Shown piece by piece: positions 1 through 8,625 of a stretch of 64,000 bases of DNA. The stretch is taken from NCBI RefSeq assembly GCF_000146185.1, contig NC_012778.1:1805001-1869000 (forward strand), read 5' to 3'. The position numbers were made by a program, and so were the translations under genes. Origin of the DNA: [Eubacterium] eligens ATCC 27750 (GTDB lineage: Bacteria; Bacillota; Clostridia; Lachnospirales; Lachnospiraceae). The notes below the pieces were generated by a model. The model was given only the letters and a program-made list of their open reading frames with translations. It searched no databases and was not told the DNA's origin. Each line of letters begins with the position of its first letter. The stretch's first letter is position 1.

Positions 1-1
1 A

Positions 2-391
2 GAATGTAGAAATTTATATCCGTATAGTCTATTTTCAGACGACTTCATACAATATGTTTCTGAAAAAATATCGGCTTCTTTTTCAAATTTAAGAAAAGAT
101 AGAAGTAACAGAATACGAATCACAAGTAAGTGCTCTCTTTATTCAACATTCAACGAAAATGGCGAAGAACTTATTAATTTCTTGCCTGGCAATAACGGTT
201 GCTTTGAAAACTCAGTTTCACTATGGGATTACGCAGAGCGCTTGGGTAACTTAAAATACAAAATATTAAAATTAATGTACCATAAAGAATCTGATCTAGA
301 AATAATCGAAACATTACATTTATGTCCTGATGATTATTTCGTTATAAAGGAACAACTAAAAGAGGATTTTCTCAACTACATAAACATTTAA
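2..391 (+). CDS. C-terminal part of an unrecognised protein, cut by window edge
   Basis: The reading frame is open from base 2 to a TAA at 389-391, giving 129 visible residues; the true start lies left of the window. A shorter start (TTG at 182) is possible, but the upstream frame reads like normal coding sequence. The visible part is polar and soluble, ends in LNYINI, and has no motif I recognise. The next gene starts 15 bases downstream on the same strand, so the two are probably co-transcribed. I assign no function. Confidence 0.6.
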   Translation, partial: ECRNLYPYSLFSDDFIQYVSEKISASFSNLRKDRSNRIRITSKCSLYSTFNENGEELINFLPGNNGCFENSVSLWDYAERLGNLKYKILKLMYHKESDLEIIETLHLCPDDYFVIKEQLKEDFLNYINI

Positions 392-406
392 ATTGGGAGA
401 TAACTT

Positions 407-1054
407 ATGAAAAAAACTTCAACAAATAATAATTCATTCTCAGAAAAACATCCTGTTGCTAATTTTGTATTAGGCTGTTTTATATTATTTTCTTTGCTTA
501 TTGCTATTAGTTCATTATTATTTTTGTTTCTTTCTTTGATAGGAAAAGGATTAAATCAAGGGGCAATATTTTTAAAACATTTTGTCAGTACTACAGATAA
601 AGTTATTATAGTAGCAATGATTACTGGTTCTGTTTCCATAATTGGTGTTGTAATTTCATCTATTATTGCTAAAATCATTGAGTATAGATACAATGTCAAA
701 AAATATATGTATGATAAACGCGAACTTCCATATGAACAATTTATCAATATGATATACACAATAATGGAAGATACCAAAAAACCTAATTCTCTAAAAATGT
801 CCGAATCTGAAATGTTAAAACAGGTATCAGAATTTTCCAAGGGACTTACTTTATGGGGATCTAATCGTGTAGTTAAAAAATGGCTAAAATACAGAAAAGC
901 ATCTCAAACCCAGCCATCATCAGAAAATCTTATCTTATTAGAAGATATCATATACGAAATACGTAGAGATGTTGGTCAACGAAAAAGACTTAAAAAAGGT
1001 GATATGCTATCTTTCTTTATTAATGACATTGAAACTATTATTAACAGCAAATAA
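407..1054 (+). CDS. Small membrane protein with two transmembrane segments, unknown function
   Basis: This 215-residue protein has a hydrophobic stretch at about residues 20-48 and a second at about 62-88. A charged, probably cytoplasmic C-terminal half follows (about 90-215), rich in Lys, Arg and Glu. A GGGAGA ribosome site lies just before the ATG. It follows the partial gene at 2-391 closely, so the pair looks like the end of an operon that finishes at the hairpin at 1060. The layout (two helices plus a soluble tail) is common in small accessory genes of mobile elements, but I recognise no family. Confidence 0.65.
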   Translation: MKKTSTNNNSFSEKHPVANFVLGCFILFSLLIAISSLLFLFLSLIGKGLNQGAIFLKHFVSTTDKVIIVAMITGSVSIIGVVISSIIAKIIEYRYNVKKYMYDKRELPYEQFINMIYTIMEDTKKPNSLKMSESEMLKQVSEFSKGLTLWGSNRVVKKWLKYRKASQTQPSSENLILLEDIIYEIRRDVGQRKRLKKGDMLSFFINDIETIINSK

Positions 1055-1059
1055 TAAGG

Positions 1060-1090
1060 AGCAGTAACTTATTTTAGTTACTGCTTTCTT
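1060..1090 (+). terminator. Rho-independent terminator after the two-gene operon
   Basis: AGCAGTAACT (1060-1069) pairs perfectly with AGTTACTGCT (1076-1085) around a six-base loop, followed by a T-rich run. It sits just before the att-like sequence at 1098, the same hairpin-then-core order seen at the ends of the other elements. Confidence 0.8.
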
Positions 1091-1097
1091 ATTTTAA

Positions 1098-1108
1098 TAT
1101 TCAAACTC
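1098..1108. repeat. att-core-like sequence, leftmost copy
   Basis: TATTCAAACTC matches 11 of the 12 bases of the guaA-end core (TTATTCAAACTC) seen at 58570, 39157 and 21353. A hairpin precedes it, as at the other copies. I read it as the junction between element 0 and an older element further left. No arm-type repeats support it, so confidence is lower than for the right-hand copies. Confidence 0.5.
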
Positions 1109-1214
1109 TCTCCATATAATCAAGTGTTTTTTTCAATAAATTCAATACTTTTTGATACCTGTCATTGAATAGAATTACGGTTATGGAGTGATCTTTACCT
1201 CATACAGGGCAGAT

Positions 1215-1537
1215 ATATAGTAATAATGGGTACACCAAATAAAGCGTCATCACTATCCGTTTTAAATGGCTTCGATGTATACCCATCCCTATATGGCAGC
1301 TCACCTCTCATGTCCAACAGGATCATCCTCCTTGCGGTGGGTCCTCACTTCCTTCGTTCTGCCTGTCCATAACCAGGGTGCCAGCTTAGCTACTATTCAG
1401 GGTCATGCCCTCTGGTTTAATTTCCTGCCGGCTACCAGCTCATTCTTTGTACTTTCATTACTGATCCAAACACTCCGATTACAGCACCTTTCGGCGGACG
1501 CTTACTGTAATCATTATGGTTGTTCTTTGTTACTCGG
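1215..1537 (-). ncRNA. Candidate IS110/IS1111 guide (bridge/seek) RNA region
   Basis: The 320 bases downstream of the transposase stop are GC-richer than their surroundings and contain several short complementary segments on the minus strand, for example GGATGATCC-type and GCTGGTAGCCGGC-type stems. An open frame on the opposite strand (1266-1706) is best seen as a by-product of this conserved DNA. IS110-family transposases are known to use an RNA from a non-coding flank to choose target and donor. Its location here is inferred, not shown. Confidence 0.35.
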
Positions 1538-2827
1538 TTACGCAGCCTTTAACTGTTCTCCCGGATGTCTGATATCTTTCAACATCTTTGATGCATCATA
1601 TCTGATTCCCTTAGTTAGAATCGCATGGAATACTCTTATCAGCTTACATGCTACTACTATCAGCGACTGCATCTTTTTTAATGGATTCTTTTCTCTGGTG
1701 GTATAATACCTGTGGATTTCTTTGAATTCTTCATTTTTTCCCACCACCGATATCGCTGCCTCGAAAAGTAAATATCTGAGACGCTTGCGCCCTCTTTTAC
1801 TTATCTTTGTCTTTCCGTTGTGCTTACCGGAACTATCTGCCACCAGTTCCAATCCCGCCAGTTTCTGAAGTTCTTTCGTGCTATCAAAGCGCGTAATATC
1901 GCCAACTTCTGCTATGAAACCTGCTACTGTTGTTATTCCTATGCCTTTTATTTCAAGCAGCTTATCCGCATACCTGACCTGTTGGCACAGTCCTTTGATC
2001 AGGTCATTGACCCTTTCAAGGCGTTTTGTCTGGAGTTCATAATCCTCTATCAGATCCTGTATCTCCATCCGGGCTTCTGTAAGACCTGCTTTTAATCCTA
2101 TGCTTCTCATTGCTGCCGCAAGAATCAACATAGCCTTCTTATGACCATTTCCTCGAAGTTTAGCGTCTTTCCATATCTTTATGATACCTTCCACTCCAAG
2201 TCTTACTATCTCCTCAGGTGTTGGTGCCTTTTTTAACACCAACATTCCTCCCTTGGCATCTATGTGTGTATAAATTCCCTTATATTCTGGGAAATACACT
2301 GCAATCCATTTCTGCAGACGGTTCTTCGCCCTTGTCTGTTCTTCTACAAGCACAAATCGACGGTTTGACGCATTCCGCAGTTCTGCATATGCACCTGTCG
2401 GCATATATGAATAAAAATACCGTCCATCCCTTACAAGCCCTGCAATAACACGAGGATCTTTCCTGTCATTTTTAGATGGACTGTTGTCATCTAATTCTTT
2501 GGTCTTATGCACATGGTGCGGGTTTACCATTACAAACTTTATGTCCTTTTCACCCATGAACTGCCCAAGATCAAACCAGTAGTGACCAGTTGGCTCTATT
2601 CCTACCAGTGCCTCTTCAAGTTCACTTTTCTGCATCAGTTCCACAATCGTATTGTAAAAGCTGTTGAATCCCTCCATAGAGTTTGAAAACGCTACAGGCT
2701 TTCTGGTAAGTTCGATGCCTCTCCAGTTAAAAGCTCTGAAATAATGCTTTTCACTGCCAACATCAATGCCAACAATCATTGTTGTTTCTTTTACTTGCTC
2801 AATCTTCTTGTTTTGTGTACAATTCAT
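1538..2827 (-). CDS. IS110-family transposase
   Basis: The 429-residue protein has an N-terminal RuvC-like DEDD domain: VGIDVGSEKH near residue 19 supplies the first Asp, and GIEPTGHYW near residue 77 and a later DRKDPRVIAG segment complete the nuclease core. A C-terminal transposase domain contains the family stretch GIGITTVAGFIAEVGD and LAGLELVADSSGK, which includes the catalytic Ser region. Length is normal for the family and the frame is intact, so it could be active. Start is ATG at 2827 with GGAAGG about 10 bases upstream. Confidence 0.93.
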   Translation of the reverse strand: MNCTQNKKIEQVKETTMIVGIDVGSEKHYFRAFNWRGIELTRKPVAFSNSMEGFNSFYNTIVELMQKSELEEALVGIEPTGHYWFDLGQFMGEKDIKFVMVNPHHVHKTKELDDNSPSKNDRKDPRVIAGLVRDGRYFYSYMPTGAYAELRNASNRRFVLVEEQTRAKNRLQKWIAVYFPEYKGIYTHIDAKGGMLVLKKAPTPEEIVRLGVEGIIKIWKDAKLRGNGHKKAMLILAAAMRSIGLKAGLTEARMEIQDLIEDYELQTKRLERVNDLIKGLCQQVRYADKLLEIKGIGITTVAGFIAEVGDITRFDSTKELQKLAGLELVADSSGKHNGKTKISKRGRKRLRYLLFEAAISVVGKNEEFKEIHRYYTTREKNPLKKMQSLIVVACKLIRVFHAILTKGIRYDASKMLKDIRHPGEQLKAA

Positions 2828-2830
2828 TTA

Positions 2831-2900
2831 TAGATACCTTCCTTATTCTGTTCATTTGCCAACTTGCCGGTCAGCAATGACAGTTTAACTTAGGTATCTA
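2831..2900. repeat. Inverted repeat upstream of the IS110 transposase
   Basis: TAGATACCT (2831-2839) and its exact complement AGGTATCTA (2892-2900) flank 52 bases just upstream of the transposase start. The right copy is followed by TTTTTG. It may be part of the IS end, a subterminal repeat, or a structure controlling transposase expression. Confidence 0.5.
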
Positions 2901-2911
2901 TTTTTGTAAAA

Positions 2912-3148
2912 TCATTTACTCTTTACACTTTGAATTATACAGGAAGCTACTATCCTGCAATTCTCACATATGCATGCTTCCACTTTCGTTCTGTGGCTCG
3001 CCTTAAGCGGTGTGATTTCAACAAATCCTTTGGCTGTTTTCGCATTTGTGAATACTCCAGGCACTTCATCGGCAAAGCTGAATGCGCCGTCTTTACTGCT
3101 GAAAAGGTATCCTTTTCGCATTTCCTTATTACATTTTGGACAAATCAT
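2912..3148 (-). CDS. Small zinc-ribbon protein (DUF6487-like)
   Basis: The product is 78 residues, starting MICPKCNKEMRKGY. An N-terminal CPKC knuckle and a C-terminal CICENC pair form a predicted zinc ribbon around a beta-rich middle. A longer frame exists upstream, but the ATG at 3148 is preceded by GAGGTG at good distance and gives the usual family length. It starts 10 bases after the stop of the XRE-AbrB gene, so the two form an operon. Proteins of this type are common in Firmicutes, often beside regulators; the molecular role is unknown. Confidence 0.65.
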   Translation of the reverse strand: MICPKCNKEMRKGYLFSSKDGAFSFADEVPGVFTNAKTAKGFVEITPLKASHRTKVEACICENCRIVASCIIQSVKSK

Positions 3149-3158
3149 ACATAACACC

Positions 3159-3599
3159 TCATTCCTTAATATCTTTACTAAGAACCGACATTGCCATGCT
3201 AAGTTTCTCTTCAAACTGCTCCGCTTTAACAAGCGCTATGCCCTCATTGTCATCGCCAAGCACAACCAGCCTGCTGCCATTCACCAGTCCAAAAGTCTCT
3301 CTAGCCTCTTTAGGAATAACTATCTGACCGCGGTCATTCACTGTGACAACACCCCACATGTGTTTGCCTTTCGGTGCTGGTGCCATCTTCTGCCCTTCAA
3401 GCTGCACATCATCCTTTATTAAGGAATCCATCGTCACGCCATAAAATTCTGCAAGTCTGCCGCATTTTTCAATATCAGGAATTGTTTCACCACGCTCCCA
3501 TTTGGCATACGCCTGCCTCGATATTCCAATAACCTCTGCGATATCCTCCTGAGTCTTCCCCGCAAACGACCTCAGCATAATAAGATTCTCCTGTAGCAT
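3159..3599 (-). CDS. XRE helix-turn-helix / AbrB-type fusion regulator
   Basis: The protein has 146 residues from the ATG at 3599 (AAAGGA upstream). Residues about 3-58 form an XRE helix-turn-helix (RSFAGKTQEDIAEVIGISRQ ... WERGETIPD). Residues about 85-135 form an AbrB/SpoVT swapped-hairpin domain (VTVNDRGQIVIPKEARE). Both parts bind DNA in their families, so this is a transcription factor, probably self-regulating through the repeat in its promoter at 3630-3684. The longer frame to 3716 has no ribosome site. It is co-transcribed with the zinc-ribbon gene downstream. Confidence 0.85.
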   Translation of the reverse strand: MLQENLIMLRSFAGKTQEDIAEVIGISRQAYAKWERGETIPDIEKCGRLAEFYGVTMDSLIKDDVQLEGQKMAPAPKGKHMWGVVTVNDRGQIVIPKEARETFGLVNGSRLVVLGDDNEGIALVKAEQFEEKLSMAMSVLSKDIKE

Positions 3600-3629
3600 A
3601 ATGTCAGTCCTTTCTGTTGTTATGTATGT

Positions 3630-3684
3630 ATTATAATCCTTGTAAATGCGAATTCTACCAATTGTAGTTGTCAGAAAAATTGGA
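3630..3684 (-). promoter_or_regulatory. Promoter and possible operator of the XRE-AbrB operon
   Basis: On the minus strand a perfect TATAAT (3630-3635) lies about 30 bases before the ATG. Upstream, CCAATT (3658-3663) and AATTGG (3679-3684) form an inverted repeat that would overlap or flank the -35 region. Binding by the encoded regulator is an inference. Confidence 0.45.
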
Positions 3685-3717
3685 ATTGTGTTGGCGTTGG
3701 TTGCGTAATAAAGCATA

Positions 3718-6700
3718 TCATCTTATACTTTTAAAATACTGTATTAAAATATTTTTTATATAATTATATCTACGTGCATATGAATTTTCTACTCTTATAA
3801 GTTCAAATCCATGTTCCTTACATATTTTGTTTTTCATTTCATCTCTTGCTTTTACCATTGAATTTTCACGATGTTCTTTTCCATCCAATTCAATTGCCAA
3901 TATAGGAATATCCTGCCCTTTATATCCTTTTTCATATACAACAAAATCAAATCTTCCCGTGTAAAATAAATCATCATAAGATGTATTTTCTTGAAAAACA
4001 TGTGCAATACTAACTTCCTTTTGAACTACACATCTGTTATTAGTATTAAGCACATTATTCAATGCATGATTTAATGTTGTTAAAAATGCTGCTTCTGTTT
4101 GTGTACTATATGGTTTAATTCCTAATGCTCTCGAAGATGTTTCTCTAGCAGTTACCTGTGATTCTCCATTTGTATTTACATATTTAACAAGTTCATAAAT
4201 ATCATCATCTTTATCATTATGTAGTCTTCTTAACTGATTAACATCTGTCAATATAACCAACTGATCTTTTGCTCTAGATGTAGCAACATTTATAAGTTCT
4301 TTATTATTCTTTAGCCAGTCATATGTTCCTTGGTTTGTTTGTTGAGTTAATGCTAATGAAAATAAAACCACATCTTTTTCGTCTCCTTGAAATGCATGAA
4401 CTGTACCACATGGAACATCATCAATTTTATTTTCCTTTAACATTTCATTGATTAATTCTTTTTGATTTGAAAATGGAGTTATTATTCCGATACTTTTATC
4501 ACTATTATTTTTTATATATTCAATTATCTCTTCTGCCTCTCTTGGCGCAGTATTTTTATAATGCGTTGTTTCTCCTGTAATATTTTTTAAAATAAGAGGT
4601 GTATCTGATTTTCCCGCACTATTAATAACTAATTTGTTATTATAATATTTCTTATTATTAAAAGAGATTATCTTTCTATTACATCTGTAATGATGGCTTA
4701 ACAATATTTCTTCACTTACTGCATCACATGCGAGATAAGTTTTATATATTGAATTTTTAATATAATCATATTCTGATGTTATACCATATATTTTCTTCAA
4801 TTTTTCATTATCAGTCTGATTTAAAAGAATTACTGGGCTCAATTGTTGTGGGTCTCCAACTAACATCAGACTTCTTCCTCTAATAATTGGCACTAGTGAC
4901 ATTGCAATATTTCCCTGACTTGCTTCATCCATAATAACCATATCAAAATATGTGCCTGGTTTACCAATTTTATGAGCTGATATAGATGTAGTAGCAATTA
5001 TAGGAAATATTCTTTGAAATTTTTTCAAATTTTCTTCTTGTCTAATATAAGAATTAAATTGTTGAACCTTTTTTCGTTCGTCTTCACATTCTACAATAGC
5101 CATCAAATCCTGATTCTTTGGCTCTTTAAGTCTTTGTATATATTTAGCTGATGTATAATATAAATACTTTTTAAATACTTCCTCATCTTGCTCCACCAAT
5201 TTTAAAGCTTGTTCATCTGTAATATCACCTATCTTAGATAACTTATCTTTAACTTCTGCTAATTGTACTCCTTGAAGTTCTGTCTGAAATGTAAGATGAT
5301 TATTCACATCTATCATTTTTTGAATTGCTTCTTCTCTTTCCTTTAACTCAATCTTATGCTCATGTTTCTCAAGAAGCTTTGTTAATTCTGCCGTCCTTTT
5401 TGTTTTATCATCTTTGTTTTTTTCAAGAGTACTATCAAATATGGTTATATCCTTGGTTTTTTCATATAACTCTTTAATATAATTTAATGCTTCTAAAACA
5501 CATCTGTCGTTTCCTAACCTAATAATTGGGAATGGTATAGCACCTTTATTTCTATATTTAATAGCCTTCAATTTGTCGCATACTCCGTCTATCGGATGAT
5601 TATTATATGATGCAAACAAAACAGTTTTTTCGTTAAAAAAAGCTGTCACCATTGTATTAACAATTGTATTAGTTTTCCCTGTTCCCGGAGGACCCTGAAT
5701 ATATGCCAATGGATATTTCATTGCATTATGTATAGCCAATAACTGATCAAGATTAATTCTTTTATCTAACAATGTTATCGGATAATTCTTTCTTCTATCT
5801 ACCTGCTTGAGAAGTTCACCAAAAAAAGCTTTTATTGGTATTGTTACCTCATTATTCTCATACATTTTATTTATGGCTTCATATTCTTTATGAAGATCAA
5901 CCATAACATTTCGACCTATTGCAATTACATAAGGCATATCATCTACACCATTAATATGGGAATTATATTTTGTAATTTTATCCTTTATTAATTCCTGATT
6001 TTTATCAAAATCATTTAACAATTCATAATCATCTGCATCCAAAAATTTTCTTACACTAAACTTTGCTTCTGTTTTATTCTTTTCAAGTGCAAATTCCATA
6101 CAAATAGTTATTTCATCATCCTGCCTCAACATATGTTTAGCTACATCTAATCTCAACTTACGATAAGCTAATACATATAGCCCTTTAGGTGTATTAATAC
6201 TCAAAACATTAATAGCAAGCTGCTTAATAGTTTTATTTGCATATTCATCATGTGTTTTATATTGAAATTTTGTAACAATCTGCCTGAACTGAGTTTCATC
6301 AAGCTTATAATTTCCATTCCATTCACCATCAAAATTATCAATTAATGCATAATCAGTTTTGTATGGAACTGAATCCATTTTATTACAATCTATTAAATAA
6401 TTTAGTATTTTCAAATTGGCAACATTATCAAATATTCTTTTATATTTAACAGGATTCTGATTGATATCATCTATTAATTTCTGATTTGGCTCAAAATATG
6501 AACCCTCAATAACACATGATGATTGTATTGAATCAATAAAAACATATAAATTTCTGGTTGTATATTGTGCCAAATGTAATCCTTGTACTATCATAGATTT
6601 TTTTATTGGATCAATTTCAACAATTCCTATCCAGTATTTTGTTATTTCATTTTTCCCATTTTTATATTCAATACTTAACCATTTCCCCTCATGAATGGCT

Positions 6701-6729
6701 CTGAATATATCTCTGCAAACTGTATTCAT
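3718..6729 (-). CDS. WYL-like / SF1 helicase / PD-(D/E)xK nuclease fusion, probable defence protein
   Basis: This 1003-residue protein has three parts. Residues about 8-75 look like a WYL-type sensor fold (AIHEGKWLSIEY ... IVEIDP). Residues about 300-860 are a UPF1-like (COG1112) superfamily 1 helicase, with Walker A GPPGTGKT at 346, DEAS at 601, GDPQQL at 625 and a late VATSRAKDQLV motif. From about 926 a PD-(D/E)xK nuclease of DUF2726/DUF559 type follows (FDFVV, then AIELDGKEH). COG1112 helicases with fused nucleases occur in antiphage systems such as Mokosh, whose nuclease is of a different (PLD) type. The gene stands alone, with no methylase partner. The start ATG has GGGGA upstream. Defence is inferred from domains only. 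Confidence 0.75.
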   Translation of the reverse strand: MNTVCRDIFRAIHEGKWLSIEYKNGKNEITKYWIGIVEIDPIKKSMIVQGLHLAQYTTRNLYVFIDSIQSSCVIEGSYFEPNQKLIDDINQNPVKYKRIFDNVANLKILNYLIDCNKMDSVPYKTDYALIDNFDGEWNGNYKLDETQFRQIVTKFQYKTHDEYANKTIKQLAINVLSINTPKGLYVLAYRKLRLDVAKHMLRQDDEITICMEFALEKNKTEAKFSVRKFLDADDYELLNDFDKNQELIKDKITKYNSHINGVDDMPYVIAIGRNVMVDLHKEYEAINKMYENNEVTIPIKAFFGELLKQVDRRKNYPITLLDKRINLDQLLAIHNAMKYPLAYIQGPPGTGKTNTIVNTMVTAFFNEKTVLFASYNNHPIDGVCDKLKAIKYRNKGAIPFPIIRLGNDRCVLEALNYIKELYEKTKDITIFDSTLEKNKDDKTKRTAELTKLLEKHEHKIELKEREEAIQKMIDVNNHLTFQTELQGVQLAEVKDKLSKIGDITDEQALKLVEQDEEVFKKYLYYTSAKYIQRLKEPKNQDLMAIVECEDERKKVQQFNSYIRQEENLKKFQRIFPIIATTSISAHKIGKPGTYFDMVIMDEASQGNIAMSLVPIIRGRSLMLVGDPQQLSPVILLNQTDNEKLKKIYGITSEYDYIKNSIYKTYLACDAVSEEILLSHHYRCNRKIISFNNKKYYNNKLVINSAGKSDTPLILKNITGETTHYKNTAPREAEEIIEYIKNNSDKSIGIITPFSNQKELINEMLKENKIDDVPCGTVHAFQGDEKDVVLFSLALTQQTNQGTYDWLKNNKELINVATSRAKDQLVILTDVNQLRRLHNDKDDDIYELVKYVNTNGESQVTARETSSRALGIKPYSTQTEAAFLTTLNHALNNVLNTNNRCVVQKEVSIAHVFQENTSYDDLFYTGRFDFVVYEKGYKGQDIPILAIELDGKEHRENSMVKARDEMKNKICKEHGFELIRVENSYARRYNYIKNILIQYFKSIR

Positions 6730-6929
6730 ACTTTCATCCCCAAAATGTATAAATTTTTAACCATATTATACATCTATTTATGACTAAAATCATTATCGTT
6801 ATACACTATTTCACATTTTCTTTCGACAAACCATATCTTATCTCTAATCCCCCCAAACCTTTCCATTGTTATTTTTCCCAGCCTATATTATAATTTTTAT
6901 TAACTACACCAATGAAGGAGATTTATTAA

Positions 6930-8141
6930 ATGAAGAAAAATAGTATTTTTCGCAGCCTGCCGTTTAAATTGCTGGTGGGCGTTATTGCCGGCGTCCTGGT
7001 GGGACTGCTGTTAAGTTCAACTGATGGCAATGCATTTTCACGCGCCATTTTGAATATTGTTGTAACTCTGAAATATATTCTCAATCAGATAATTAATTTC
7101 TGCATACCTCTGATAATCATTGCATTTATTGCACCTTCGATTACTCAGATGGGTAAAAATGCATCAAAGCTTCTTCTGATTGCAGTTACAATCGCATATA
7201 CATCATCAGTTGGTGCTGCATTTTTCTCTACAGCATCCGGATATCTTTTGATACCACATTTGTCAATATCCTCTACTGCTGATGGATTGAAAGAGCTTCC
7301 GGCTGCGGTTTTCGAATTATCAATCCCGCAGATAATGCCTGTTATGAGCGCACTCGTGTTCTCAATTATGATTGGACTTGCTGCCGCATGGACAAAAGCA
7401 GAATTGATTTCAAATATTCTTGAAGAATTCCAGAAAATCGTGCTTGCGATAGTTTCAAGAATCATGATACCGATTCTTCCATTTTTCATCGGACTTACTT
7501 TCTGCGGACTCTCATACGAAGGTTCAATAACAAAGCAGGTTCCTGTGTTCCTGAAAATCATAATTATTGTATTAATCGGACATTACATTTGGATGACTCT
7601 GCTTTACACAATCGCAGGATTGTATTCTAAGAAGAACCCGATTGAAGTAATCAGACATTACGGTCCTGCATACCTGACATCAATTGGAACAATGTCATCT
7701 GCTGCCACACTCGCAGTTGCACTCCAGTGTGCCGGCAAATCAAAGGTTTTGAGAAAGGACATGGTCTCTTTTGGAATTCCTTTGTTTGCAAATATACATT
7801 TATGTGGCTCAGTGCTGACAGAGGTATTTTTCTGCATGACTGTATCAAAGATTTTGTATGGCACTATTCCATCAGCCGGAACTATGATTCTGTTCTGTGT
7901 GCTTCTCGGAATATTTGCAATCGGCGCACCTGGCGTACCTGGCGGAACAGTTATGGCTTCGCTCGGACTTATTACCGGCGTGCTTGGATTTAACGACACT
8001 GGAACTGCCCTTATGCTTACAATATTTGCACTTCAGGACAGCTTCGGAACAGCCTGCAATGTAACAGGCGACGGTGCGCTCACACTTATCCTGACTGGAT
8101 ATGCAGAGCGCCACGGCATCAAAGAAGGTACTGACAATTAA
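6930..8141 (+). CDS. Dicarboxylate/amino acid:cation symporter (DAACS family)
   Basis: The 403-residue polytopic protein has about eight hydrophobic segments plus the re-entrant loop regions of the family, including a serine-rich SIGTMSSAATLAVAL stretch (about 252) and the LQDSFGTACNVTGDGA segment (about 366). Family members import glutamate, aspartate, serine/threonine or C4-dicarboxylates with sodium or protons; the exact substrate cannot be read here. GAAGGAG precedes the ATG at ideal distance. Codon use and GC content are higher than in neighbouring defence genes, suggesting a different origin. Confidence 0.88.
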   Translation: MKKNSIFRSLPFKLLVGVIAGVLVGLLLSSTDGNAFSRAILNIVVTLKYILNQIINFCIPLIIIAFIAPSITQMGKNASKLLLIAVTIAYTSSVGAAFFSTASGYLLIPHLSISSTADGLKELPAAVFELSIPQIMPVMSALVFSIMIGLAAAWTKAELISNILEEFQKIVLAIVSRIMIPILPFFIGLTFCGLSYEGSITKQVPVFLKIIIIVLIGHYIWMTLLYTIAGLYSKKNPIEVIRHYGPAYLTSIGTMSSAATLAVALQCAGKSKVLRKDMVSFGIPLFANIHLCGSVLTEVFFCMTVSKILYGTIPSAGTMILFCVLLGIFAIGAPGVPGGTVMASLGLITGVLGFNDTGTALMLTIFALQDSFGTACNVTGDGALTLILTGYAERHGIKEGTDN

Positions 8142-8219
8142 TATATTTCTTTGACATATGTAAAGTGCTATAATCATCACATGAATACACGCGCCTGCGG
8201 CGCAGAAATGAGGTAACAT

Positions 8220-8564
8220 ATGCCATTTATTAATTCAAAGATAAGCACTTCTCTTACAGAAGCACAGGAAACTGAAATCAAAACCCGTTTAGGTCAGGCT
8301 ATCCAGACAATTCCCGGCAAGTCAGAAAGCTGGCTCATGGTCGGCTTTGAACCTGACTACAAGCTCTACTTCAGAGGAAGCAATGCCGAGCCTATAGCTA
8401 TGGTCGAGGTCAGCGTTTACGGAAGTGAGAACCCATCTGCCTTTTCTAAACTGACTGGCCAGATATGTGACATTTTTAAAGATGTTCTTGGAATTGCACC
8501 AGATCATGTATATGTAAAATATCAGGCTGTTTCTAACTGGGGATGGAATGGAGATAATTTCTAA
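8220..8564 (+). CDS. MIF / phenylpyruvate tautomerase-like protein
   Basis: The 114-residue protein begins MPFINSKIS. After removal of Met, Pro-1 is the catalytic base of the tautomerase superfamily. Length, the KSESWLMVGFEP and GNxDxF-like tail (GWNGDNF), and the VKYQAV strand match macrophage migration inhibitory factor homologues. The bacterial role is unclear; keto-enol tautomerase activity is expected. It follows the symporter by 78 bases and ends just before a strong bidirectional terminator. Confidence 0.85.
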   Translation: MPFINSKISTSLTEAQETEIKTRLGQAIQTIPGKSESWLMVGFEPDYKLYFRGSNAEPIAMVEVSVYGSENPSAFSKLTGQICDIFKDVLGIAPDHVYVKYQAVSNWGWNGDNF

Positions 8565-8574
8565 TATGCATTAA

Positions 8575-8625
8575 TAAGCGGGACACTCATTTTTTTATGA
8601 ATGTCCCGCTTAAATATTTTTTTCT
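8575..8625. terminator. Bidirectional terminator between convergent genes
   Basis: A 16-base stem with one mismatch (TAAGCGGGACA... against ...TGTCCCGCTTA, 8575-8612) has a loop of six T and T-runs on the plus-strand side. It separates the MIF gene from the ABC permease gene that ends at 8624 on the other strand. Confidence 0.85.

Larger units (their letters stand above)
1215..2910 (-). mobile_element. IS110-family insertion sequence (ends approximate)
   Basis: A complete IS110-type transposase (1538-2827) is flanked by about 320 non-coding bases on its 3' side and about 80 on its 5' side. IS110-family elements have no classical terminal repeats and make no long target duplications, so exact ends cannot be read from one copy. 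A long non-coding 3' flank resembles the IS1111 branch, whose guide RNA lies downstream of the transposase. Confidence 0.55.

Noticed and set aside
1266-1706. 146-codon open frame antisense to the IS110 element's 3' end
   Set aside because: It overlaps the transposase gene on the other strand and the predicted guide-RNA flank, lacks a ribosome site, and has the odd composition of an antisense reading.
7651-8219. Minus-strand open frames inside the symporter gene
   Set aside because: They are shadows of the well-supported symporter coding sequence.
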